Position numbers and translations under genes: made by a program. From assembly GCA_013398175.1 (NCBI GenBank), contig VZRZ01001990.1, forward strand, positions 614,782-678,781: a stretch of 64,000 bases of DNA, written 5' to 3'. Source of the stretch: Climacteris rufus (Eukaryota; Chordata; Aves; Passeriformes; Climacteridae). The notes beneath the pieces are model-generated. The model was not told where the DNA came from and did not search any database. It saw only the letters and a list, made by a program, of their open reading frames with translations. Within the stretch, counting starts at the first letter, position 1, and the number at the start of each line of letters is the position of its first letter. This document shows positions 53,011 through 64,000 of the stretch, one piece after another.

Positions 53011-53849
53011 CTGATAGGAAATGTTAACTGTGGTATATGGGGGTGGGTTATTTTTTGTTTGGATTTTTTTGTCCTTTTTTGTTTTGTTCCTGTTTTCTTT
53101 TTCTGCCTTCTCCCATTAGCTTTGCTTCTTGGTTGAATGTCTTTTCTGTAACCCCTAAACTTGTTGGTCTCTGCAGTGGAGTTGGTACAAGTGTGTCCAA
53201 ACCCCAGCTGTCTCCATGGTAGGCTAAGCTTTTTGTCTTAAAAACTTAATTAAGACAGACTGCTCTTGAGCTGAAAATCTGGCTAAGGTGTGAACAAATC
53301 CAGCTTTTTGTGCTGAAGAAACAGCAACGTCTGGATGTGAGCCAACAGGTGGATTAGTGATGGATTCAGCTGTCAGCAGGACTTACCAGATGTGTTTGTT
53401 AGTCTGGTTTGGCTGTGTTAACCTTCTAACTTTGGGGGAATAAAGAGAGAGCAACTTACAGTGTGCACATGAACAGCTATATTTATTTATTAATAATTTA
53501 AAGCTTGCTCCTTTCAGTTGCAAACCCCATCCTTTTAAAATGAATAAGGATTAGTTTCCTATAGGTGTTACCTGTGTCCTGATTTCTATTTATAGGATAC
53601 AATCCAGTGGGGAGTGTATAGGGTTTTTGGTCATTGTTTCTGATTAGGTTTTTTTTTAATGCTCTCCTGGGTAGGAGAACAGTTCTTCTTGGGGAGCAGG
53701 TTACAGGGTGTTGTGGAGAAGTGCTCCAGTCCAATAAAATGAGGTGCTTGTCCTTACTGCACATCAGCACAGATCAGAGCCTGATGGAAGCACAGCCTAC
53801 ACACTGATGCACACCGTGAGTTTGTCTGTCACTGTGCAGCAAATGTGTC

Positions 53850-54035
53850 ATAGAACCAAAGAAACTCTCAAGTTGGAAAGAACTCACAAGGATCCTTAAG
53901 TCCAACAGGACTATCTAAAACTAAATCATATGATTAGGAGTGTTGTCCAGACACTTCTTGAACTCTGACAGGCTTGGTGCCATGACCATTTCCCTGGGGC
54001 AGCCTGTTCCAGTGGCTTCATTCCATTTCCTTATG
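53850..54035 (-). mobile_element. CR1 LINE 3' fragment
   Basis: ATAGAACCAAAGAAACTCTCAAGTTGG then CTTAAGTCCAACAGG and GGGGCAGCCTGTTCCAGTGG, a reversed and more diverged CR1 3' end. Confidence 0.8.
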
Positions 54036-54244
54036 TCCTAATGTGAGTGATGAGCTGCAGCTGAAGGATAACTAAATATTAAACATGACTTTCAAAAGAG
54101 AACACAAACTACAGAGTCTGAAAATTTATTGTCAAGGTTGACATAGCTGTACACATGCTCCTGTTATACCGACACCAAGATTAAAATGCATTAATGTATA
54201 TAAATTTCCGAAAGTGCGATACAAAGAAGATACAGACTCCCCTC

Positions 54245-54530
54245 AGCGGTGAGGGCATTGATCGGTGATGGATCAGGGGCAATGGGCACAAACTGGAACA
54301 CAAGAGGTTCCTTCTCAACGTGCAGCAAGCCATTTTCACTGTGACAGTAATGAGCACCAGCACAGGTTGCTCTGGGGTTTTGCAAAGTCACTGTGCTTGG
54401 AGAGCCTCAAAAACCATCTGGCTGCACTCCTTGGCAAACCGGCTTTAGATGAGCCTTCTTGGGCAGGGAGATTGGACCAGGTGATCTCCAGAGGCCCCTT
54501 CCAACCTCAACCATTCTGTGAAAATACAAC
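54245..54530 (+). mobile_element. CR1 LINE 3' fragment
   Basis: CAATGGGCACAAACTGGAACAC, then TTGGACCAGGTGATCTCCAGAGGCCCCTTCCAACCTCAACCATTCTGTG. Plus orientation, tail shortened. Confidence 0.88.
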
Positions 54531-56597
54531 TCCATAGGGCTAAATGATTGTAAGGGATGAGTAACTATGACAAAAAGTTACAGGAGTCATTGTATTATTG
54601 GCAGGGAACTTAGATGTAGGTGGAGCATTGAGATAGGTGTCAAAGGTAAGTTAAGATTTAAATATCAAAAGAATCTTCAGCCTTTTTTTGAAGTGATCTT
54701 CCTGGTAGATTCATGTATGACAATAGGTGACTAGATTCTGAAACTACTATGGGTCCTTGTGATCTTACAATGCACTTAGTTCACCTGGTTGCAGTATGTC
54801 TTCATGTAATTTGTGCTTTGTTATCACACTTATGGGTTCTTCCTCTGCCTTTGGGGACACAATTATTTTTTTCAGTCTGCCTATCTGTCACAGCTTTGCA
54901 AAAAGCAAAATAAAATGTTTTAGCTGGGGAAAAAAGCTGAACTGATAGAAGCCATCTGGGTAGACAACTTCTATTTGTAAAACACCCAGCTGAATGTGGG
55001 TTTGGTACTAAAATTTCTGTATGCAGTTATAATATAAATTTGTTTATAGTTCACATTGACTAGGAGTGGATGCGCTGTTGCATCCGATTTTGCAGTTCAA
55101 TACCCACGCTTTCTTTTAGGTCTTACAGTTCAATCCATCCCATTTGCATTCTTTGTTTAATCTTTAGTAATTCTATATCAAATAATCTGCAGAAGCATGT
55201 GAGACATTTAATTTTGTGTTTTTTAACCTTATATGCAAAGTTAGGAAAGGAAGGGCATCTCATTTGAGTGTATAAATTCTGACTTATTGCAGAAGCAACT
55301 TTATAGTGGTTGTCCATCTGTGAAATTTTACAAAATGTTACTTTGCTTCTGTGGTAGCATGCAGTATTTTTAATTTTTAGTGGCTTGTTTAATTTATTTT
55401 TAGTATTTTATTTTGGTTTTTTAGTATTCTAGGTGTTGAGGTTTTGTTCTTTTGGTGGAGGGTTGTTTAATTTTAATTCTTACTAAAAAAAAAACCTGAA
55501 ACAAAATGGAAAACCAACAAAGTTTCATGGTAAGACTCAATAAGGCATTTTTAGCCAAACAAATGATATGCTAAAATAATACCAAGTGTTGTTTCCTCCC
55601 AAGGGTCCACACAGAGATTAAACTTGATTTGTCCCTAATTCTGTCTGTTGTAGTTGGCTTCTGCTTCCTGTTACGTTCCCCTGATTTTCCTCCTCATGGC
55701 TTCCATGCCATTCTTGCCTTTTTTCTCCCCTTGTGTAAGTGCTACAACTGTTAATAATTTGAAATTATGTAATGCAAGATAGCTGAGGTTTCTGTGACTG
55801 TTATGCTGTTTTTTGTTATGCTCTTTTGAAAATAGTTAATGTAAAGGAAAATAATTCCTGCCTCTTTTCTCCCATGCTTTTCTAGCAGTTGGAGGAAGGA
55901 AACAAACAATTTATGCTTTACTAAATCTTAAAGTAGCTTCCCTGCTAAAAGAGGGCTGTGCCAATATTGTGACCATACAGCAATGATGTGAAATTTTGAT
56001 ACCTGGGCTGGTTATCAGTTGTTCTCTTCTTTTAGAGTACCCACCTAAGAACTTTCCCTCTGTGTTTCTGGTGATTCTAGTAAAAGAGTATTTTGTGGAG
56101 TTCAAGGTCTGCTTTTCAAGTAGCTATTCATGTGCCATACAACAGCAAGGTACTAATCTGTGCATATTGATTAAGTCGTATTCGAATTGGATATTTTGCT
56201 TCAGTTAATGACAACAAAGTTGTTTTTTACTTTTGATTAAAAAGCTAGAAGTCTCTCTCTAATCGGTTTTTCTTCATTGAGCTTTTTACCTTTGAACTTT
56301 TGTCTTATGGTGGTTCATTTTCTTTGGGTGGGATCTCCTAGAGTATTTCTGGTATTTCTGGTGATTTCTGCCTCCCTTCCACTTACCCTACTGACAGGCT
56401 CTTCTTGTTGCCTCTGTGTAAGTGCTGTCCTCATGTCACGGACTTCACGTGTGCTTCTTCCAATTTAAGTTATCTAGATGATAGATGCTGGTGGCTGCAC
56501 ATAGTATTCCAACCAAGTTCATGCCAGTACCTTAAAATGTGTGTTAGATGTTGAGGTTCTGGTTTTGTGGGGGTTGGTTCATTTGTTTGTGCCAGAA

Positions 56598-56735
56598 AAT
56601 CACAGAATGGATCAGGCCGGAAGGGACCAGAGTGCGGCACCTGGTCCAACCTCTGTGCTCCAGCAGGGTTGTCCGAGAGCACACGGCACAGGATTGTGTC
56701 CAGACACTTCTTGAATACCTGCATGGAGGAGAGGA
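56598..56735 (-). mobile_element. CR1 LINE 3' fragment
   Basis: AATCACAGAATGGATCAGGCCGGAAGGGACC, then a variant CCTGGTCCAACCTCTGTGCTCCAGCAGGG core. Short, reverse-oriented CR1 end. Confidence 0.85.
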
Positions 56736-59700
56736 GTTTCTTGAAGTACCCTGTCCTATAATTAATGCTGAATAGCAGAAGTGCATAGAAAAACCACCAT
56801 GAGACTATCCCTGGACCTAGGCATAGGACCCCTCTGTAGAACCCTTTATTTTCCCCCTTACAGTTGATTTTCTTTCAGACTTGTAAGTGTATATTCTTAC
56901 TTGGTTGTTTGTAAAAGTCTTTATATTTGCAAACATACCTGTTTCTCTAACCTTTCAGTGTTTTATGGAATTACAATCTGATCCATCTCTGCATCCATCC
57001 ATGATTTCTAATTCAATGTTTCCATAATAAATTATATTTGGTGCAAGGAAAGTACAAATTGTTTTATCACACATGGATCAAACATAAATTGTCCAGGGGT
57101 AATATGATAAGCCTAGAAGTTACATTTATTCCTGTTTTAAAATTCTGACTTTAGCATGCAGATTTTTTCTTAAACTCTTAAAATATTATTGATATCAAAC
57201 TGCTGCATCTATAGTGATAGTATTTTTACCTTTTTTTGCTTTCCATTATTAATGACAGTGCTGGCTTTATTTTCTTGTACTACACCTTAATTATTAAATA
57301 CCTTTAGAAAACTTTGCATTCCATGGTGGTTCATTAATTCTGGGATGGTGCCTAAGCAGTTACTTTGAATTGAAAATGTGAAGTTCTTAAGTGTACACAC
57401 AGTAACTTCTGATTAAATGTACCTGTTACCAGTTGTCACAGGAAAGTTTTACCTGCCATTGATTTGAAAATGGGTGTTCAGGTGACTTTATAGGATACTT
57501 CAGTAACTTCTCTCTCCAGTCATTACTATATAGCAGTATTTTTTCCTTTCTAGATTCTAGCTATTAAAGTGCAATTTCTTTTAAAAAATTCCTTTTTTTT
57601 AGCTTATTTACAATGGATATCTCAGTTTGGCTTCAATTCTATCTCTATTTCTGTATTTCCTGGTCTGTGGTGGAACTGTCCTCTTTTGAGGGCTCTAATT
57701 ACTACTTACAACTTCTACTAAGTAGTTGTTTGAATTCACTGAGTAGTATGAAAACTTTTCTTTCACGCCAGTCAAGGGGACAAACAACTTACAGCTTAAT
57801 TTTGTTCCTTTAGCATGAACATTGCCTGTTCCCCCCGTGTTGGAATTGTGTTCATCACCAAATCACTTCTTTTTGAACACTTTGGTCATAGTTTGTCTTA
57901 AGAATGTGGTTGTATAACATGACCACCTAAGGAATGTTTTCTCTAGTACTTGGCTAGCTGACAAATATATTGCAGATGTCTATTTTATTAAAATCATGTT
58001 CAGTCAGCCTAAACTCTTCTTTCTCTGTCAGATTCTTTTACTCTTGCCTTCCAATTTTTATCTCCTTGTAATTTCTTTTCCTGCAACCAAGGACAGAAAT
58101 AAGAATTTTTAGTTCCTACAGTCCCTTTTACTTAGTCTTTGGTAGAAGTGTGAAAACAGAGATCCCACACTAATAGGTCAGTTTTATTTTTCCTTAGGTT
58201 GTTGAATAGTTTAATGGTGAATTCTTTTATGTAGTTTCTAATATTCTTTTAAACTGAGTGTGTTTCAGTAAAAATGCTATTTCATAAGTGGCACAAAAAA
58301 AGGAGGCAGTTTTATTGTTGTCATTTTTTCTTTTAATCACATCTGAAAAAATGATGAAACTTAAAGTTGTGTCCCTTCTGTTTTGTGGAAGTTGCAAGTG
58401 TCTGCAACACCACTGGAGAGAGCTGTGTGCTGAGATAAGTTGGTACTGAATGCTTTCTACTTGCTAAGTCTTCAGGAGGCTTTCTTTAATAAAGTTTGAA
58501 AAAATCATATCAGCGGAAATGGGGACCTGCCCGGCATCATTTGGTAACTGATTGCAATTCTCTTGGAGTTGCTTGAGGCCCTTTAGTGGGTATGTGCTGG
58601 TTTTGGTGTTGTCTTAATGCTTTCTTCTTTGTTCTCATGTATTTGTTCTTTTCCTGAATCCTCCAAATCCTCTGTAGATTGTGAAGATCTCGTCTTGCGT
58701 AATTACTACCTGCATATCTTTTAATTTTCCACAGTGTATACTTAATATCTTAATAAAGAAACTTGATGTCCTTTGTTGTATTTTCTAACGTCAGTTTGAA
58801 TAAGTACTTCCTAATTTAAACAGGTGTTATTCCTTGTGTATTGACTGTCAAAGGATTGCCATTAATGGCATTCTGTAGTGAAACCCAGTACTTTTTATGG
58901 CATTTGTTGGACTGTTACTTTTACCTTATGATCTGGGTCTTTGTTCCAGAAGACATTTAATTAGTGGTTTCTTTCAATTCTTCCTGTATCAGTCCTTGCT
59001 ATTCTTCCTCATAGGTATAGGAAGCTAACATTTTCTTGATATTCTGGATAATACTTGTATCTTGATTTAATGATAGTTAAGTAAACAATATAATGATACT
59101 TTTCTAAAAGAGAATGGAAGGTATTCAGTCCAGACATTCTATCTGAATCAGTATGAAGAATGATCTGGATTTACATGAGTACGCTTGGTCTAACACTCTA
59201 AATTTTTCTATTTTATTCAACAGCAGAAAATTAGCTGCCAAATTTCAGCTTGGAGTGGCTTTTTATAGACAAGTTATAACTGCCTAGCTGTCAATTTATT
59301 ATGGAAATAGATTTAGTTTAGTGGCAGTTGGATAATGCAAGTCTTTAACATCTAAGCCACTTCTCACCTTGGATCAATTGTTGTCAATCAGCTATATACC
59401 AGCAGGAATTTACCAGGATATAGAGAATTTCTCTAAATTGCTGAAATTGTTAAATTGTTCGTGCTTTATTAATAATACTGATGAAGTAGAAAGATGCTTG
59501 CCTCTTCCGCTTCTGTAAGTTGCTAAGTAATCTTTTAATGGTATCTTGTTACATCTTTTGTGGAAATTACATGTTGACCAATTTTTTTATACATCCTGTG
59601 TTGCTGAAACAAAGTGATCTCAAAGTATTTGTCATGGTTTATATTATTGCATACCTACTGAGGGTGCAAAAATAAAACAATATATATAAATGATAAAAAA

Positions 59701-61745
59701 ATATGACAAACAGCATGTTGAAGGAGGAAGAGAGCTTTGGAGTGCAATCTGTATTGTGATTTATGAGATGGAAAAGATTTTACTTCTTTGCAATATCCCA
59801 TGAGACAAGTTAGGAAAACGTGTTTGCATCTTCTAAACTGTTTTTGTGTTGCTGATGGAATGGCCTGTAACAGTGAAAGGCCACTGGTCATACTGCTTGA
59901 CTGTGGAGAACGTGTTGATGAATATTTGCCAATCCTTTTTTTGACTACACTTTCTTGTTGGAATTATATGAATTGTGGAAACACGTATATTTAGTTCTTT
60001 GCACATTGCAAATTTTTTCCATGCCAACCACTTACTAAATTCACTGAAGCTTCTAATGCCTTTGTGAGTGTTAAGAAAGAGTAATTCTCAGTGGCTCATT
60101 GAAAAATGTCTTTCAAATGTAGATGTAGAGATACATGTATTAGTATACATCACATTTATGTAGGCTTTCTTAGGTTTTGTATACATAATTTAAATATGAT
60201 CTCAAGAATAGCTATATAAATATGTACAATTCAGTGAAAGTTCTGAAAAATAAGAATGATGATGAAATTTTCTTAGTTGATCACTGTTTCTGGTGATCTT
60301 CTAAGTCCTCATGTTTGGATTCTGGATTTTAAAGGGGAGGTGACAGTAAGGGGAGACAGACTTGTGAGGAATATCAGGTTGATACGCTAGAGCTTGCTTC
60401 AGCACTTGGGTAAGAGTTCTACAAAAATATCTGGAGGATTAAGAATTAGACATATGTATAGATCTCTGGAAAGGTACTGTTGACACATGACTTCATGTAT
60501 GTTAAGGCATAGTTTGCTTAATGATTAGCACAGTTAATTAAATCACCGTAGGCAATGTCAACTGTCAACCAAACAAAATACAATTAAATGGAGTTTGGTT
60601 TAAGTCCTCCTTTTAGATCATTGACTTAACATCCTCTAATGATAATTATTGACCTATGAAATATATTTGCATAGATACTTAATATGCAAGATGTCAATCT
60701 ATTTTATTTGCATTATCACAATCTGTATTTTACAGTATTGAACAAGTAGTATATGTGGAGTTAAACTATTCATAAAGTTATGTACTATATAGAAACTGTC
60801 TGAATATTGAGTCTTTTAATAATACAATGGCCTGGAGACTTAGCTGGAACTGAGTAGCTATGGGGTGCTACTAATTATGTACAAAACTCATGTGTAGTTT
60901 ATTTATTTGAGTTTATCCAAATTTTGGCAGTGGTACTTATTACTAATTAATTCTGTTTAGATTAATTGATTGTTCCTATTTATGGTCTGGCTGACAATCA
61001 TAATTTTACATTAAACGTGATCTTTCCATTTGCCTTTTGTCACAGGAGGTGGATGGCTTTTTAATCCATCCTATTCTAATGCCCAATAAATGCAACTTCC
61101 ACTTTCATTTTTTTTCTCATGCTTTAATTTTCCTGTTTTCATTGTACACAGGGTATCTATTTTGTCATCTTTCTTTTCTCTTTACTAGTTTCTTCCACCT
61201 CACCTCCCTTATAATTTAGGTTTTAATTTGTCATGCTATTTTATACATACTATTCTTCAATATGTGCCTACAGACTTGCTCTTGGTTCTTGAGTTTAAAT
61301 CTTTGAAGTTATAGTTGCAGTGGTGCTTCTGTGTTGAAAGAAGCAGTACCTAGTCACCTAAAGTCTTATTGTGTTGTCTCCTTGTGTACAAAGAGTAGAG
61401 TTTGTATTTTAAATGCTGTTACCTTAAAATAGGTTTATTTTCTTCATAGTTTTTGAAGACAACTTATCTTCACTTACTGTACTGTTTAACATAACTGAAG
61501 CAACCAAAGCCTGATTGAATAATGATTTTTATTCCTACGTGTTAGGACTGGAATTTGTTTGTTACGTATTTGTTCAAGTTTCTTGTTGTATTTATCTCCC
61601 TATTTTGTCCTCATATAAACAGCAGAAACAATGCACATCTTAATGCTTAGTTCATGTGCTTACATTCTCCATGGTGCAAAGCATTTCATTGTGTGAAGTG
61701 TTTTCTTGCCTTAGAAAAGGCATCCATGTGAACATTTTCCTTTTT

Positions 61746-62150
61746 CACAGAATCATTAAGATTGGAAAAGACCTCTAATATCACTGAGTCCAGCTGTTGA
61801 TCCAGAACCACAATGTTCTCCACTAAACCATGTCCCCAGCTGCTCTATCCACGCACCTTTTGAACACTTCAAGGGATGGTGTTCCTACCACTTCCATGGG
61901 CAGCCTTTTCCAATGCCTGACCACCTTTCTGGTGAAAAATTTTTACCTAACATCAAATCTAAACCTCCTCTAATGCAACCTGAGGCCATTTCCTCTTGTG
62001 TTGTTACTTGTTACCTGGGAGAACAGACTAATCCCCACCTCACCACACCTTTTTTCAGGTAGTTGTAGAGAGAAATAAGGTCTACCCTGAGTCTCCTCTT
62101 CTCCAAACTAAACACATCCAGCTCCCTCAGCCTCTTCTTGTGAAACTTGT
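61746..62150 (-). mobile_element. CR1 LINE 3' fragment
   Basis: TCACAGAATCATTAAGATTGG, TGGGCAGCCTTTTCCAATGCCTGACC and CCATTTCCTCTTGTGTTGTTAC. Reverse orientation. It is followed by a (CTTT)-rich pyrimidine tract to about 62185. Confidence 0.92.
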
Positions 62151-63290
62151 TCTCTTTCCCCTTTCTTTTCTTTCTTTTCCCTTCTGATTGTGTATATGGA
62201 ATAATACTGGATTTCTGAAAACATGGTGGAGAACTTCTAAAATTTCAGTTGATAAAAAGAGAAACTGTCAGCTGAGTCTCTGTTGGATCTCAAAGAAACT
62301 TTCAAAGAATTTCTGTCTTTGAAAATGCTGCCATCTTCCAGTGTATTGCAAAATAAGACAGTGTATCTTTAAAAATGAATTTTAAAAGCTTTCTGAAATT
62401 CAGTCATTGGATATCACCTCACTGGCTTATGGATTTTCATGTTCAACATGTTGTAGATACAGTTGGCCTTGAGGCTGTTGTTCTTAGCTGTCACTGTCTT
62501 CTTTTTCCCCGACAGAAGTTCACTGAAGCAGCTGATGTATCTTTTACATGAGATCACAGACACTTGCATTGGCTAGTATCACCAAAACACCTCCCTCTCC
62601 CAAAAAGTAAAATCCCAGATGCTGCTAAGTGTTCCACACAGGTTATACTGGCAGTCCAGAAGAACATGAACTTCTAGCAGTGGGATGTAACAAACTAAGT
62701 TTTACTTAGGCAATGATTGAAGTTACAACTGTTGTACAAGGGGATAGAATTTTATCTTGTTTGAGTGACAGGTTTGGTTTTCTGCTGTTTCTTTTGAATG
62801 AATGGTTTTTGTTTCTCTCAGTAAAGCTTACCATTAATCCTAAAAAAGCCTTCAGTAATGATCTGCATATTTGTACTATATAGGAAGTTTAGAAGGTTTA
62901 TAATTCTTTATCCCTTATGTTCTAAGTGATAGGCTGTTTCAGAGAACCTTTTAAAAATTGTTTTGACCCTATAAGACTAGGTGTATTAATTCGATAGAAA
63001 ATTAAGTCCTATTTAGATTTTCCTGTACTTTTGAGAGGGATAAGCTGTGTACATCCCTGTCTGTAACCTTGGCTGGCTGCAAGGCATTAACGCTGCTGCT
63101 CTCTCACTCCCCTTGCTTAATGGAATGGGAAGGAAATAACATAAAAAAGCTCATGGATGAAGATAAATGCAGGGAGATTGCTTTCATTCTTCACTAACCT
63201 CGGTGTCTACAGGGTTATGTCATGTTTTTCACACTTTTCTTTCTCTTAACTGCTGTGCATCACTTTTTACCAGGTCTTAAATTTGTTATC

Positions 63291-63475
63291 ACAGAGTCAC
63301 TACAGTGTCACTGATGGCTCAGCTTTGGCGAGGGATGAGTCCATTTTGAAGCTGTGTGGAAGTGGCTCTTTTCTCTATGGGAGCAGCCCCATGTCTCTTC
63401 CCACAGGGGCTATCCCTTCAGCCTCCCCCAATACCGAAGCCTTGCCACATAAACATGGTATAGATGTTCAGTTTC
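63291..63475. repeat. Repeat-like segment, possibly LTR-derived
   Basis: GATGGCTCAGCTTTGGCGAGGG, GAAGTGGCTCTTTTCTC and CCTTGCCACATAAACATGG resemble a dispersed bird repeat I recall only loosely. The segment is more GC-rich than its surroundings. I see no termini or target duplication, so class and limits are unsure. Confidence 0.35.
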
Positions 63476-64000
63476 ATCCAGACCTGGGATGCCACTGAAG
63501 CTTAGAAGCTTGGTTTCATGGCAATTGGACATATCAGCTGGACAGTTCAACTTGATAAGAATGTGTGAGTTTCTATCGTTTCAAAATGTACTCCAAATGG
63601 GAATACATCACCATGTTTCTAATCAAGTTTCCACTGCATTTGATCTGATCTGACAGCTGTCCACCACTGGAAAAGGGAGTTTTGTTTCCCAGTTCCCTTA
63701 GTTCCTGTTCTATCCCTTGAGTAAGCTTTGATGCTTGTCACACGCTTTTCAAAAACAATTTGGCTTGTTTTTTGAGTTGGGGAGTTTGGTCCAACAAAGA
63801 ATCTGATGCTTTTACACATTCTCAGATTCAGGGGAGCAAGCCCTTCTGCTGCGATGAGCTGTTAAAATGTATTTAGCTATGATATATAATATCATCCCCC
63901 CGTCTGAAAGGTAGAGTGTATCTGTGTCAAACAGCAAGAAGAGTGAACTTGAGTACAATTTCTGAGTGCTTTTGAGGAGTCCTGGTCTTAGTGTCAAGAC

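Larger units (their letters stand above)
46511..64000 (+). other. Probable first intron of PDS5B
   Basis: About 17.5 kb of AT-rich sequence after the island. Looking for the start of PDS5B coding sequence (Met-Ala-His-Ser-Lys...) on the plus strand, I found nothing, so the first coding exon lies beyond the right edge. Recognisable contents are five certain reverse or forward CR1 fragments plus one diverged copy, GT-rich low complexity at 47386-47420 and 53030-53100, and a possible repeat at 63.3 kb. Confidence 0.5.

Noticed and set aside
63283..63498. Possible first coding exon of the plus-strand gene (contains ATGGCTCAG)
   Set aside because: The following codons do not fit the PDS5B start, and the segment looks like a dispersed repeat.
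1..64000. CRISPR arrays, operons, bacterial or phage elements
   Set aside because: No regularly spaced repeats and no prokaryotic gene organisation; spliced exons, CR1 and CpG islands show a bird nuclear genome.

Overview
This is vertebrate, almost certainly bird, nuclear DNA. It is AT-rich with long introns and two sharp CpG islands. It carries many CR1 LINE fragments ending in the ATTCTATG-type 3' tail, and one solo endogenous-retrovirus LTR of a type common in neoavian birds. Nothing prokaryotic is present: there are no operons, CRISPR arrays or bacterial mobile elements.

Left half (1-34.7 kb): one gene on the minus strand, N4BP2L2 (NEDD4-binding protein 2-like 2). I rebuilt its coding exons from protein similarity and splice sites. 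They are 32100-30665 (start codon to the P-loop), 23151-23027, 20296-20208, 19875-19799, then 16224-16026 (stop of the short form, about 641 aa). All phases join cleanly. Inside the last exon a donor at 16081/16080 joins in frame to a 1.8-kb exon at 2989-1185, giving a long form of at least 1225 residues that continues beyond the left edge. The locus therefore uses a composite terminal exon: read-through plus an intronic poly(A) signal gives the short kinase-like protein, and splicing gives the long one. The promoter is the CpG island at about 34.09-34.72 kb, and the first exon is non-coding.

Middle (34.7-45.4 kb): an intergenic spacer with two CR1 copies (42.5-43.6 and 44.9-45.15 kb) and a small orphan CpG-rich block (43.79-44.21 kb).

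Right (45.4-64 kb): a second, stronger CpG island broken by a 483-base assembly gap (45639-46121). It has a CTCF-like site, a YY1/E2F-like site and CCAAT boxes. Vertebrate synteny makes it the probable plus-strand promoter of PDS5B, head-to-head with N4BP2L2. No PDS5B coding exon was found, so 46.5-64 kb would be its first intron, with several CR1 fragments. Both promoters share the same 12-mer (GGCGCCATTTTG) in the same orientation relative to transcription.

I saw no wholly new system. The most useful observations are the dual-ending architecture of N4BP2L2, the shared promoter 12-mer, the promoter gap, the orphan CpG block, a near-perfect intronic hairpin at 23628-23672, and an ERVL-type solo LTR with an intact 5-bp target duplication.
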